Shown here: piece after piece, positions 53,633 through 62,653 of the stretch
How the letters are laid out: every line of letters starts with the position of its first letter
Position numbering within the stretch: position 1 is the first letter of the stretch
NCBI GenBank assembly: GCA_022402535.1
Contig: JAKRSD010000026.1
Location: 1 to 64,000 of the forward strand
From: Flavobacteriales bacterium
Lineage (GTDB): Bacteria; Bacteroidota; Bacteroidia; CAIKAF01
Length of the DNA stretch: 64,000 nt
Direction of reading: 5' to 3'
Notes under the pieces: generated by a model
Databases searched by the model: none
The model's input: the letters and a program-made list of their open reading frames with translations, nothing else
Told to the model about the DNA's origin: nothing
Made by a program: the position numbers and the translations under genes

Positions 53633-54689
53633 AAAGCCTAATAAAATTGGCCGTGTTGGAAGTAACGGAATAATCCGCTTCAATTTTTTTTCGGGTTTCT
53701 GCCGAAAGGGATTTCAATACATTTCGGTCGTTGTATAGTTTGCGGATGTAGGTAATCCAATCTTCTGGTGCTGAGCATATAAATCCATTAATGCCGTGAT
53801 TTACAATGTTAGAATTTACGCCCACGGGAGAAACCAGCGCAGGAATTCCCAAGGCCATATACTGCAAGGCTTTGAAGCCACATTTACCCTGGCTCCACTT
53901 ATCTTCCGTAAGGGGCATCAATCCGATATTAAACTGAAGCAAATCGTCAATTTCTGTGGCTTTGTTCCAAGGAATAAAGCGTACAAAAGGCTGTTGAAAG
54001 GAAGGCTTTTTATCGCAGATTACGGCCAGCACTAAGGGAATTTCTGCTGCCAATTTTTCCATCACGGGCAAAATATCTTCGAGGTATTTTATGGTGCTGT
54101 GCGTGCCTGTCCACCCGATTACAAAAGTTTCCGTATCCTGATTTTTAATCCGGTTGTGAAGATTAACCGTGTCAATGGTGGTGGGATTATACACCACATT
54201 CGGATTCACTTCTCGGGCATAATTGCATAAAAACGCATTTCCTGCCGATACTTTGTAGGCATACCGGCAGAGATTCCGTGTGTTGTTCCAGTTTTTGAAT
54301 TTCATGAAAGCCCGGTTGCTTTCGCTCGCATTGGGTATCCAAATGGCATCATCAAAATCAAAAATGATTTTTTTTCGTGCTACCACACCATAGAGCCAGG
54401 GAAAAATTCGCAGTCCCAACGGGTCAATTTCGCGGTGAACAAAAACATAGTCGAATTTATCCAGTCTGAAAACCAGCAGAAAACGTTTCAGCCACCCATT
54501 GATTAACCGCAGTAATTTCCCTGCGATGTTTCCTTTTTTGTATAAAATATTCCAGGCATTATCACTCCAAAATGCCTTATATTCAAATTGGATATTTTGC
54601 GCTTTCAACGCCTCATAATACTGCTCAAAGCGAAACCGCTGACTGGGTGCCGCCGCATGAGGATAAGGGGTGAGAAAGAGGATTTTCAT
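53625..54689 (-). CDS. Glycosyltransferase, GT-B fold (GT4-like)
   Basis: A 354-residue enzyme. The N-terminal nucleotide-sugar fold starts MKILFLTPYPHAAAPSQRFRF. The C-terminal half has GWTGTHSTIKYLEDI and the GLMPLTEDKWSQGKCGFKALQYMALGIPALVSPVG segment, typical of the donor-binding domain. It probably adds a sugar to an envelope glycan; donor and acceptor unknown. It starts 6 bases after the GNAT-like gene on the same strand. Confidence 0.87.
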   Translation of the reverse strand: MKILFLTPYPHAAAPSQRFRFEQYYEALKAQNIQFEYKAFWSDNAWNILYKKGNIAGKLLRLINGWLKRFLLVFRLDKFDYVFVHREIDPLGLRIFPWLYGVVARKKIIFDFDDAIWIPNASESNRAFMKFKNWNNTRNLCRYAYKVSAGNAFLCNYAREVNPNVVYNPTTIDTVNLHNRIKNQDTETFVIGWTGTHSTIKYLEDILPVMEKLAAEIPLVLAVICDKKPSFQQPFVRFIPWNKATEIDDLLQFNIGLMPLTEDKWSQGKCGFKALQYMALGIPALVSPVGVNSNIVNHGINGFICSAPEDWITYIRKLYNDRNVLKSLSAETRKKIEADYSVTSNTANFIRLFS

Positions 54690-54695
54690 CCGGAA

Positions 54696-55892
54696 TTATC
54701 CGTTGTTTTCTTCTTTATTTTCTGAGTCGCCGCCTATGATGGGCGCTCTTTCAAAAGGAAGTGTGCGATCGAACAGATAGCGATAAGTGGCAAACGTACG
54801 GTAATTGGTAGCTCCCAAGTTTTCGCAAACCCGTAGCATTTTCGGATTAAAATCACCCACCCAACCCAAAATAGTATCCAAATAAGGAGTTTTATGTGCA
54901 ATGTCGGTTTCGGCAAATTTAATCATGGCACCTTCCACGCCTTTGCCGTGATATTCTTTTACCACTCCGAAAATAACCCCAAACATGGTGGTAGGCGGAT
55001 GCACTTTGCGGTGCCAAACAAATTTCAGTTTACCCCACCAGTTCAGGTTTCCATCTAAATATTTAAACACTTGATTCAGCTCCGGCAGGTTCACATAAAA
55101 CCCGATAGGGCGGTCTTTTTTGAACACAAACACCACAATACGCGGGTCGTAAACCGGTTTCATGGCTTTGATGGTTTTCATCGCCACATCAAAATTCATC
55201 ATTTTAAACCCTTCGTGTCCACCCCATGCACTGTTATATACTTCCAGAAAACATTCTGCAAAATATTTATCGGACCAGCCCACCACATTGGTTACCCGTA
55301 TTTCCGGATCCTGTTTCAGCATTTCGGCTTTGCGTACAAATACTTCCTGCGCAGGCATCAGCAGGTCGCGATGAAACATCAGCTGATTGTAGTAGAGTTT
55401 GAATCCGTAGTTTTCAAAAAGGGCGATGTAATACTCCGGATTATAGGTCATTCCATAAGAACCGTGCTGTGTGAAGTTTTTGATCATCAACCCCCAAAAC
55501 TGAAGTTTCTCTCCAAAGTTGATGGGGCCGTCCATGGCTTCCATCCCTTTTTCCTTAAGCCAGTCGCGTCCCGTATCAAAAAGAAGATTGGCGGCATTCT
55601 GATCATTGATACATTCAAAAAAACCGACTCCTCCGGTAGGCTGTTTAAAGGTATTGGCTGTTTTGGCATTCACGAATGCCGCGATACGGCCTATGGTTTT
55701 CCCTTTTTCATCCTGCAAAATCCAGCGTTGGGCACATCCGTCGCGGAACAATTTATTGCGTTTGGGATCAAATATTTTTTCAATATCCTGTCTGAGCGGA
55801 GCCACAAAATGGGGATCGTTTTTGTACACCAGTTTTTCTACTTTGAAAAACTCTTCACGGGTGCGGTCGTCGTTCACCGGTATTATCTGCAT
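54696..55892 (-). CDS. GNAT-like N-acyltransferase superfamily protein
   Basis: A 398-residue protein starting MQIIPVNDDRTREEFFKV. It has the pattern of a Bacteroidota family with an N-acyltransferase fold: a GRIAAFVN strand near residue 70 and a C-terminal GVVKEYHGKGVEGAMI segment, like the acetyl-CoA loop of GNATs. Substrate unknown. ATG at 55892 gives the usual N-terminus. Probably co-transcribed with the glycosyltransferase. Confidence 0.78.
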   Translation of the reverse strand: MQIIPVNDDRTREEFFKVEKLVYKNDPHFVAPLRQDIEKIFDPKRNKLFRDGCAQRWILQDEKGKTIGRIAAFVNAKTANTFKQPTGGVGFFECINDQNAANLLFDTGRDWLKEKGMEAMDGPINFGEKLQFWGLMIKNFTQHGSYGMTYNPEYYIALFENYGFKLYYNQLMFHRDLLMPAQEVFVRKAEMLKQDPEIRVTNVVGWSDKYFAECFLEVYNSAWGGHEGFKMMNFDVAMKTIKAMKPVYDPRIVVFVFKKDRPIGFYVNLPELNQVFKYLDGNLNWWGKLKFVWHRKVHPPTTMFGVIFGVVKEYHGKGVEGAMIKFAETDIAHKTPYLDTILGWVGDFNPKMLRVCENLGATNYRTFATYRYLFDRTLPFERAPIIGGDSENKEENNG

Positions 55893-55971
55893 GTGAGATG
55901 CGTTTTTGTGATTTACGAGGCGAAAATACTTAAAAGTATTACATGGGTACACTTGCCCGCCTCTTCCCATG

Positions 55972-55990
55972 AAACCCGAATTTCGGGTTT
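55972..55990. promoter_or_regulatory. Palindrome AAACCCGAATTTCGGGTTT between divergent genes
   Basis: A 19-base near-perfect palindrome (9-bp arms, one-base centre) in the 138-base divergent gap. It could be an operator or a hairpin; no T-run follows on either strand. Confidence 0.45.
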
Positions 55991-56030
55991 ATAATTTTCT
56001 AAATCACAAAATTTAAAATTGCTTTGTGCT

Positions 56031-56849
56031 ATGAAATCTACATTTGAAGGGAAAGTGGCTATTGTTACGGGTGCCGGTTCCGGTATCGGAAAAGCGCTGG
56101 CAGAAGCCTTTGCTGAACAAGGCGCACAGGTGGTGCTGGCTGCACGAAGTGCAGAAAGCCTGAATCGGGTGGCTGAAAACCTGCGTAAAAAAGGCGCCCG
56201 TGTGTTGGTTTGTCCATGTGATGTAAGTCGCGAAGAAGAATGTGAACAATTGATAAACAGTACGATAAATGAATTTGGGCGCATTGATTTTTTAGTGAAT
56301 AATGCGGGCATTTCCATGCGTGAATTATTTGTGGATACCTCACCCGAGGTGTTGAAACGCCTGATGGATGTGAATTTCTGGGGAACAGTGTATTGCACCA
56401 AACATGCTTTGCCTCATCTGCTCAAAAATAACGGATCGGTAACGGGTGTTTCGTCTATTGCCGGATACAAGGGATTACCCGCCCGAACGGGATATTCTGC
56501 TTCAAAATTTGCCATGCACGGTTTTTTGGAAAGTCTTCGGATCGAAAATCTAAAAACCGGACTTCATGTGTTGATTGCCTGTCCGGGATTTACGGCTTCC
56601 AATATCCGAAACACGGCCCTCAAGGGCGATGGAAACGTACAGGGAGAATCGCCACGGGATGAAGCCGCCATGATGCAGCCCGAAGAAGTGGCCTATGAAA
56701 TAGTAAAAGCCATCCACCGGAAAAAACAAACGCTTATTCTTACCACCCAAGGTAAAATGACGGTTTGGCTCAATAAGTTTTTCAACCGTTTTATGGATAA
56801 AATGGTGTTCAATCACATGGCTAAAGAACCGGATTCGCCTTTTAAATAA
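56031..56849 (+). CDS. SDR family oxidoreductase
   Basis: A 272-residue classical short-chain dehydrogenase. Cofactor motif TGAGSGIGKALAEAF (TGxxxGxG), NNAG near residue 90, and the active-site YSASK with upstream serine in GVSSIAGYKG. The C-terminal tail is basic and hydrophobic (NKFFNRFMDKMVFNHM). Substrate unknown. A TTGCTTTG box (7 of 8) lies just upstream. First gene of a plus-strand run. Confidence 0.9.
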   Translation: MKSTFEGKVAIVTGAGSGIGKALAEAFAEQGAQVVLAARSAESLNRVAENLRKKGARVLVCPCDVSREEECEQLINSTINEFGRIDFLVNNAGISMRELFVDTSPEVLKRLMDVNFWGTVYCTKHALPHLLKNNGSVTGVSSIAGYKGLPARTGYSASKFAMHGFLESLRIENLKTGLHVLIACPGFTASNIRNTALKGDGNVQGESPRDEAAMMQPEEVAYEIVKAIHRKKQTLILTTQGKMTVWLNKFFNRFMDKMVFNHMAKEPDSPFK

Positions 56850-56896
56850 AGTGAAGGATTGTATATTTACCGGTATAACCGTTAAACCATCATCCC

Positions 56897-58174
56897 ATGA
56901 AAGAGGAATTTCTTCACGCTGCCTGGCAGTTTGGATTATTTGATAAGAAAACTCTGGTAACCGATCAGGGCGAAGACGTGGAAATTTTGCATCCGGGCAT
57001 GTACAACCGGAATTCCGGTCCCGATTTTTTTAACGGACGGGTCCGCCTGAACGGAATCCAACTGGCAGGCAATATTGAAATTCACATACATTCTGATGAT
57101 TGGTATGCCCACGGCCATGAAATGGATGCGGCCTACGAAAATGTAATTCTTCATGTGGTTTGGGATACCGGAAAACCCGTGAAATGCCGCGACAGAAATA
57201 TTCCCACGCTGAGCATCAAAAATAAAGTATGGCCCAGGGTATTGGAAAATTACAATTACCTGATGGGCTCCATGGAACGTATTCCCTGCGAAAAAAGAAT
57301 TACTTCGGTGCCCGATACCGTAATCAGAATGTGGCTGAGCCGTATGACAGCCGAAAGACTTCAACAAAAAGCAGAAACGGCAAAAGCCTTGGTCAGCGAG
57401 TTGAAATATTCGCCCGAGCAGGCCTTTTTTATTCTGCTGGCCGGCAATTTCGGATTTCATGTGAATAGGGCACCTTTTGAAGAATTGGCCAAACTGATTG
57501 ATGTGAAACTATTTGCCAAGCACAAGAATTCGCTTTTTCAGATAGAGGCTATGTTGTTCGGATGCGCAGGCCTTTTAGACAGAGAATTGCCCGATGCGTA
57601 TGCACAGGAAATGCAGAAAGAGTATTCATTTTTGCGTCTTAAATATGGATTGTCTTCCATGAATCCGGCGGCATGGAAGTTTGGGCGAACCCGTCCGGCC
57701 AATTTTCCTACGGTAAGAATTGCCCAATTGGCGGCACTGATTTTTCAATCCAAATTTCTGATGTCCTCCATTTTGGAAGCGGAATCGGCGGCCTCGCTTC
57801 GCAAACTGCTTTCCGCAAAACCTTCACCTTACTGGCAGGAAAGGTATGATTTCGGCAAACCGGCTAAAAAAACATCGGGCTCGCTTTCCGATGCTTCCAT
57901 TGATTTACTGTTGGTAAATACGGTAGCCCCCTTCTTATATTTTTCGGGCATCAGAGCCGCCAATGAAGAATGGAAAGAAAAAGCCCTCAGTATATTGGAA
58001 TCTGTAAAACCCGAGCAAAACAGAATCACATCCATCTGGAGAGAAGTGGGTTTTGCAGCCCGTTGTGCGGCCGATTCGCAGGGAATGATTCATATATTCA
58101 GGCAATATTGTTCGAATAAATTATGTTTGCAGTGTGCTATAGGAAATAAAATTTTGTCAGAAAACGTTTCATAA
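56897..58174 (+). CDS. DUF2851 family protein
   Basis: A 425-residue protein matching DUF2851: MKEEFLHAAWQFGLFDKKTL, HPGMYNRNSGPDFFNGRVRL, GNIEIHIHSDDWYAHGHE, and the C-terminal cysteine cluster CSNKLCLQCAIGNKIL. The family is Bacteroidota-centred and uncharacterised; the GPDF...IHxH core looks nuclease-like (PD-(D/E)xK pattern), but this is inference. The gene ends 3 bases before the PspC gene. Confidence 0.88.
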   Translation: MKEEFLHAAWQFGLFDKKTLVTDQGEDVEILHPGMYNRNSGPDFFNGRVRLNGIQLAGNIEIHIHSDDWYAHGHEMDAAYENVILHVVWDTGKPVKCRDRNIPTLSIKNKVWPRVLENYNYLMGSMERIPCEKRITSVPDTVIRMWLSRMTAERLQQKAETAKALVSELKYSPEQAFFILLAGNFGFHVNRAPFEELAKLIDVKLFAKHKNSLFQIEAMLFGCAGLLDRELPDAYAQEMQKEYSFLRLKYGLSSMNPAAWKFGRTRPANFPTVRIAQLAALIFQSKFLMSSILEAESAASLRKLLSAKPSPYWQERYDFGKPAKKTSGSLSDASIDLLLVNTVAPFLYFSGIRAANEEWKEKALSILESVKPEQNRITSIWREVGFAARCAADSQGMIHIFRQYCSNKLCLQCAIGNKILSENVS

Positions 58175-58177
58175 ACC

Positions 58178-58408
58178 ATGAATAACATTTCAGAAAAAAT
58201 TACTGATTTCACTTCACTGAACGCATTCGGAGTCTGTACCTATCTGGGTAATAAATTGGGCATAGGCGTAGATAAGGTGAGAGCGTATTTTATTTATGCT
58301 TCGTTTGCCACATTAGGGTCATCCGTGTTGGTTTATCTGGTGCTGTCTTTCGGACTCGAATTCCGCAAACTGTTGCGCAGAGGCCGTTCCCGTATTTGGG
58401 ATATATGA
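58178..58408 (+). CDS. PspC domain membrane protein
   Basis: A 76-residue protein with one PspC-like domain: GVCTYLGNKLGIGVDKVRAYF followed by a single membrane helix (about 40-60) and a basic tail. PspC proteins sense membrane stress. It overlaps the next gene in an ATGA junction. Confidence 0.82.
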   Translation: MNNISEKITDFTSLNAFGVCTYLGNKLGIGVDKVRAYFIYASFATLGSSVLVYLVLSFGLEFRKLLRRGRSRIWDI

Positions 58409-59307
58409 AAATACTCATCACAGGTTGTAATGGATTAATCGGATGCCGTCTGGCCCGGCTTCTTGATGCACAGGGGCATGTTGTATATGGCACTTCGCTC
58501 AATGGACTTACCAATCCGTATATTCAACCTGCACATTATATTCAGGCTGATTTGACTGAAGAAGCCATTCCTGAAAAAATGTTGATGCAGATTGCGCCCG
58601 AAGGGTTAATTCATGCCGCGGCCATCACCAAACCCGATGCCTGTGAACTGAACCCCGAATTATGTATAAAAACCAATTTCAATCCCATTCCATCGCTCTT
58701 CAAAAAAGCGAAGGACCTTTCGGTTTTTTCGGTATATATATCCACCGATTTTGTGTTCTCGGGCCGATTTATTTCACATACTGAAGAAACCGATGATTTT
58801 CCGCCGGTGAATGTGTATGGCCGTTCCAAGTGGGAGGCGGAAAAATTTCTGCTTGCCCACCACCCTGAAGTGGCTATTGTGCGCACGGCATTGGTTTATG
58901 GGTTTGAGCCTTTATTGCCGCGTTCCAATATATTTACCTGGGCGTATGCTGAATTATCCGACGGTCATAAAATCCGGGTGGTGAACGATCAGTTCCGCAC
59001 CCCCACGTATGCCGATGATTTGGCCAATGGGTTAAGTGCACTCATTCAACTGCGCAAACCCGGTTTGTTTCATCTGGCAGGAATCGATTACCTGAGTGTG
59101 TATGATTGGGTGTGTATGATGGCTGATGAGTTTGGGTTTGATAAAAATCTCATCACCCCCGTAAATACTCGCGATTTAAATGAACCCGCCTTAAGACCAC
59201 CATCCACCCGATTAATAATTGATAAAGCCCGGCGGGAGTTGCTTTACTCTCCGTCACGATTGGAGGATAACCTGAAAATGCTCAGAAATGAGATCGGTAA
59301 AGCCTGA
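58405..59307 (+). CDS. RmlD-like NAD(P)-dependent sugar-nucleotide reductase
   Basis: A 300-residue extended SDR, starting MKILITGCNGLIGCRLARLL. The Rossmann motif is TGxxGxxG; STDFVFSG and YGRSKWEAEKFL give the active-site Y..K. The best match is dTDP-4-dehydrorhamnose reductase (RmlD) or a related reductase; no other rml gene is in the window, so the substrate is uncertain. ATG at 58405 overlaps the PspC stop. Confidence 0.87.
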   Translation: MKILITGCNGLIGCRLARLLDAQGHVVYGTSLNGLTNPYIQPAHYIQADLTEEAIPEKMLMQIAPEGLIHAAAITKPDACELNPELCIKTNFNPIPSLFKKAKDLSVFSVYISTDFVFSGRFISHTEETDDFPPVNVYGRSKWEAEKFLLAHHPEVAIVRTALVYGFEPLLPRSNIFTWAYAELSDGHKIRVVNDQFRTPTYADDLANGLSALIQLRKPGLFHLAGIDYLSVYDWVCMMADEFGFDKNLITPVNTRDLNEPALRPPSTRLIIDKARRELLYSPSRLEDNLKMLRNEIGKA

Positions 59308-59384
59308 CGGAGAAATAAGTTTTCCACCGTTTTCCTTTGTTTGCTTTATTTTTTTTTTCTTTAACCGCAATTTAACATCAAGGA

Positions 59385-61037
59385 ATGACAAAGGAAAAAC
59401 AACAATGGGGCTCCAGAGTGGGACTCATATTGGCAATGGCAGGAAATGCCGTAGGCTTGGGTAATTTTTTACGGTTTCCCGTTCAGGCAGTAAACAATGG
59501 AGGAGGAGCGTTTATCATTCCTTATCTGTTTTGCTTTCTGGCCATGGGAATTCCTTTGTTGTGGATAGAGTGGTCTATGGGCCGCTTTGGCGGAAAACAT
59601 GGAAATCACTCCACACCCTTTATTCTGAATACCATGAGCAAACGCGCCATGTGGAAGTACATCGGCGTATTCGGAATCTTTACCAATATCGGGGTGGCAG
59701 CCTATTATTGCTACATCGAAAGTTGGACACTTTCGTACGTATTTCATTCTGTAGCACGCACATTCGATGGCATGTCGCAATCCCAGGTAGCCCAATTTTT
59801 TGCCGATTATGTGGACATTGGCAAATCCACTATGGGCATTCCTTATGAAGCGGTTGTGTTTTATGTGATTTGTTTGGCACTGAATACATTCATTTTATCC
59901 CGTGGATTAAAAGGGGTAGAGAAAGTCGCTAAAATCGGAATGCCCCTCTTGATTATATTCGGAATAGTTTTGGCTATTCGCGGACTTACTTTGGGTACTT
60001 CGGGTGCCAGTATAGAAGTGCCCAATGCTTCAGCCATCGACGGGCTAAATTTTCTTTGGACTCCTCAGTTTGACAGCCTGGCCAATCCAAAAGTATGGCT
60101 TGCTGCTGCCGGACAAGTGTTTTTCACGCTCAGTGTGGGCATGGGAACCATCCAATGTTATGCCTCTTACTTAAGCTCAAAGGATGATGTGGCCCTGAAC
60201 GGGGTTACTTCAGGTTTTACCAATGAATTTGTGGAAGTAGTTTTAGGAAGTTCTATTGTGATTCCTATTGCTGCCGGATATCTTGGATTAGACTGGGTGA
60301 AAGAAAATGCTGGCTTCGGAATGGCCTTCCAAACCATGCCTTTCCTTTTTGAAAAATGGGGAGCCGTGTTAGCCGTTGTGGCAGGGGTTATGTGGTTCGG
60401 ACTGCTCTTTTTTGCCGGTATCACCTCTTCATTGGCCATGGGAACTCCATGGATGGGATTCATGCATGATGAATTCGGCTGGGGCCGTAACAAAGGCGCC
60501 CTTTCGTTCGGACTGATTATTTTAGTATTAGGTTTACCTACGGTATTTTTCTTCAATCAAGGGGTTTTTGATGAATATGATTACTGGGCAGGAACGGTTT
60601 CACTCGTTGTGTTTGCCATGCTCGAAACCATTTTATTTGTCTGGATTTTTGGAATGAACAAAGGCTGGCGCGAAATAAATTTGGGAGCCGATCTCAAACT
60701 GCCGGTTATTTATAAATATGTGATGATGGTGTTGACACCCGTGATGTTAATCGCTGTGTTTTTGGCGTCTATGTTTACCCCTAAAGATAATGACTGGAAG
60801 AGAGCTTTCTCAGGCGATTGGGTATTAGACAACAGCTCTATCATTAAACAGATAACAAACGCCGGCCTCAAGGAAAAACTGGCTGCAGCAACCGACCCTG
60901 TGCTTATCAGCGAACTTCAGGAAAAAATAATGTACATAAACGGAGCCCGTATTTTATTGGTTGGTCTGTTTGTGGCAATCTCTGTTTTGGTTTATATTGC
61001 ACATCGTAACCATCAAAAACAAAAACATAACCTATGA
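59385..61037 (+). CDS. NSS-family sodium-dependent transporter
   Basis: A 550-residue neurotransmitter:sodium symporter family protein with about 12 membrane helices. The unwound TM1 motif GNAVGLGNFLRFP is intact and binds sodium and substrate. NSS members in bacteria carry amino acids such as methionine, alanine, leucine or tryptophan. The gene is followed, in an ATGA overlap, by a 47-residue single-helix protein, the arrangement seen for MetP/MetS. A TTCCTTTG box lies at 59332-59339. Confidence 0.92.
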   Translation: MTKEKQQWGSRVGLILAMAGNAVGLGNFLRFPVQAVNNGGGAFIIPYLFCFLAMGIPLLWIEWSMGRFGGKHGNHSTPFILNTMSKRAMWKYIGVFGIFTNIGVAAYYCYIESWTLSYVFHSVARTFDGMSQSQVAQFFADYVDIGKSTMGIPYEAVVFYVICLALNTFILSRGLKGVEKVAKIGMPLLIIFGIVLAIRGLTLGTSGASIEVPNASAIDGLNFLWTPQFDSLANPKVWLAAAGQVFFTLSVGMGTIQCYASYLSSKDDVALNGVTSGFTNEFVEVVLGSSIVIPIAAGYLGLDWVKENAGFGMAFQTMPFLFEKWGAVLAVVAGVMWFGLLFFAGITSSLAMGTPWMGFMHDEFGWGRNKGALSFGLIILVLGLPTVFFFNQGVFDEYDYWAGTVSLVVFAMLETILFVWIFGMNKGWREINLGADLKLPVIYKYVMMVLTPVMLIAVFLASMFTPKDNDWKRAFSGDWVLDNSSIIKQITNAGLKEKLAAATDPVLISELQEKIMYINGARILLVGLFVAISVLVYIAHRNHQKQKHNL

Positions 61038-61177
61038 ACACAACAGCATTAATCTTAATGATTTCCACCATGGGAATCGTTACTTTCATTACTGGTTATT
61101 TCTATTATAAAGTGCTCAAAACTCCTCCCAAAGAGGGAGACGATGACCGTCCCGAAGGATTTTACGAAGGAGGCTAA
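61034..61177 (+). CDS. Small subunit of the NSS transporter (MetS-like)
   Basis: A 47-residue protein read from the ATG at 61034: it starts MNTTALILMISTMGIVTFIT, has one membrane helix (about 5-27) and a charged tail with EGDDDRPEGFYEGG. The N-terminal pattern resembles the methionine/alanine importer small subunit family. The ATGA overlap with the transporter implies a near 1:1 ratio. A Shine-Dalgarno-like GGAGG lies only at its end, before the next gene. Confidence 0.8.
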   Translation: MNTTALILMISTMGIVTFITGYFYYKVLKTPPKEGDDDRPEGFYEGG

Positions 61178-61189
61178 ACCGATTCCGCT

Positions 61190-62113
61190 ATGAAAAAGTG
61201 GTGGAACGCTTATTTCTACTGGAATTCCCGCGAACGGAAAGGAATTTTCTATCTGCTGATTATTGTATTGTTGTTAGCAGGAGTTAATCTATATTTCCGC
61301 ACCTTAAATCCTGAAATGCCTGAACCCGATACCGAATTTCTGGCTCTTGCCAACCGTTTTAATTCTCCCGAAGATGAAGAATTGAATCCATCCCGGGAGA
61401 AAACGTATGGGAATTCTCCTTTTCGGAATACATATAAAAGCCCAAAAAAATTTGAAAAACCGGACGGCCCTTTCAACCCTAACGGATTGGCAATTTCGGA
61501 ATGGATGAAATTAGGATTAAGTGAGGCACAGGCCGAATCTATAAAGCGGTTTGAAGAAAAAGGAGGGGTGTTTAGATCCAAAGAGGACCTCAAAAAAATG
61601 TATGTGATTTCCGAAGAATTTTATAATCACATAGAACCCTTTCTGGTATTCCCTGAGAGAACATTTCCCGAACCCAAATCGAAAGAGTCTGCTTATTCAG
61701 AATCCCGAACCATTCAAAAAGTGGATATTAATTCGGCAGATTCCGCACAATTGGAAATGTTACCGGGTGTTTCGCCTAAGATGGTCAGTTTTATACTGAA
61801 AACAAGATCAAAATTCGGAGGGTTCCATACGATTGAACAGCTCAAGGATTTCAGAGGCTTTCGCTCTGAATATTTTGAAAAGCTGTCTGCAAAAGCTTAC
61901 GTAAGCGAGGTGAAAATAAAACCTGTCCATTTAAATTACTGCACATTTTCCGAGTTATTGGCGGTGCCGGGTCTTGATTTTGAAACGGTGAAAGCCATCA
62001 TAAAACACAGAGAACGAAACGGTCACTTCCAAAAAACAGAAGACCTTGTTACGCTAAATTTGGCAGAACCCGGTTTATACGCTAAAATTGCACCCTATTT
62101 AACAATACTGTGA
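61190..62113 (+). CDS. Helix-hairpin-helix (ComEA-like) membrane-anchored protein
   Basis: A 307-residue protein. One membrane helix at about residues 18-36, a proline-rich linker, then at least three helix-hairpin-helix segments: LSEAQAESIKRFEEKGG, VDINSADSAQLEMLPGVSP and VPGLDFETVKAIIKHRERNG. Such motifs bind DNA; ComEA does so during uptake, but a role in DNA uptake here is not shown. Its TGA overlaps the GTG start of apt. Confidence 0.85.
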   Translation: MKKWWNAYFYWNSRERKGIFYLLIIVLLLAGVNLYFRTLNPEMPEPDTEFLALANRFNSPEDEELNPSREKTYGNSPFRNTYKSPKKFEKPDGPFNPNGLAISEWMKLGLSEAQAESIKRFEEKGGVFRSKEDLKKMYVISEEFYNHIEPFLVFPERTFPEPKSKESAYSESRTIQKVDINSADSAQLEMLPGVSPKMVSFILKTRSKFGGFHTIEQLKDFRGFRSEYFEKLSAKAYVSEVKIKPVHLNYCTFSELLAVPGLDFETVKAIIKHRERNGHFQKTEDLVTLNLAEPGLYAKIAPYLTIL

Positions 62114-62637
62114 TTCAGGAAGAAGTAAAGAAAAAAGTGAGGGATATTCCGGATTTTCCCAAGCCCGGAATTCTGTTTCGCGACCTTACGCCCGTTCTTG
62201 CCCATCCGGATCTGGTAAACGGTATTGTTGATTTTTTTGCCGAAAAATTCCAAAACGATAAACTCGATGCAGTGGCTGCAGTGGAAGCACGTGGTTTCTG
62301 GTTTGGTACCCTGCTCAGTCAGCGGCTCAATGTTCCTTTTATTCCCATCAGAAAAAAGGGGAAACTGCCCTACCGAACCATTGAACGCTCCTACGATTTG
62401 GAATATGGACAGGCTACGGTAGAAATGCACATAGATGCCGTAAGTCCGGGCAACCGCATTTTAATTCACGATGATTTGATTGCTACGGGAGGCTCAGCGG
62501 TTGCCGCGGCAGAATTGATTCAGTCGCAGGGGGCACTGGTTTCGGGTTTTGCTTTTTTGGTAGAATTAAACGATTTGAAAGGACGCGAAAAGTTGAACCC
62601 TTTCTCATCCAACATTGTTTCATTACTTACATATTAA
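62110..62637 (+). CDS. apt: Adenine phosphoribosyltransferase
   Basis: A 175-residue APRT. FPKPGILFRDLTPVLAHPDL, VEARGFWFG and the PRPP-binding ILIHDDLIATGGS are all present. It salvages adenine to AMP. The start is GTG at 62110, overlapping the previous stop (GTGA); no ATG fits. Length is normal. Confidence 0.95.
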   Translation: MIQEEVKKKVRDIPDFPKPGILFRDLTPVLAHPDLVNGIVDFFAEKFQNDKLDAVAAVEARGFWFGTLLSQRLNVPFIPIRKKGKLPYRTIERSYDLEYGQATVEMHIDAVSPGNRILIHDDLIATGGSAVAAAELIQSQGALVSGFAFLVELNDLKGREKLNPFSSNIVSLLTY

Positions 62638-62653
62638 TATAGGTTGATTGTCT

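Noticed and set aside
55071-55994. 307-codon plus-strand frame antisense to the GNAT-like gene
   Set aside because: Low-complexity shadow; the minus-strand gene has a recognisable fold and operon partner.
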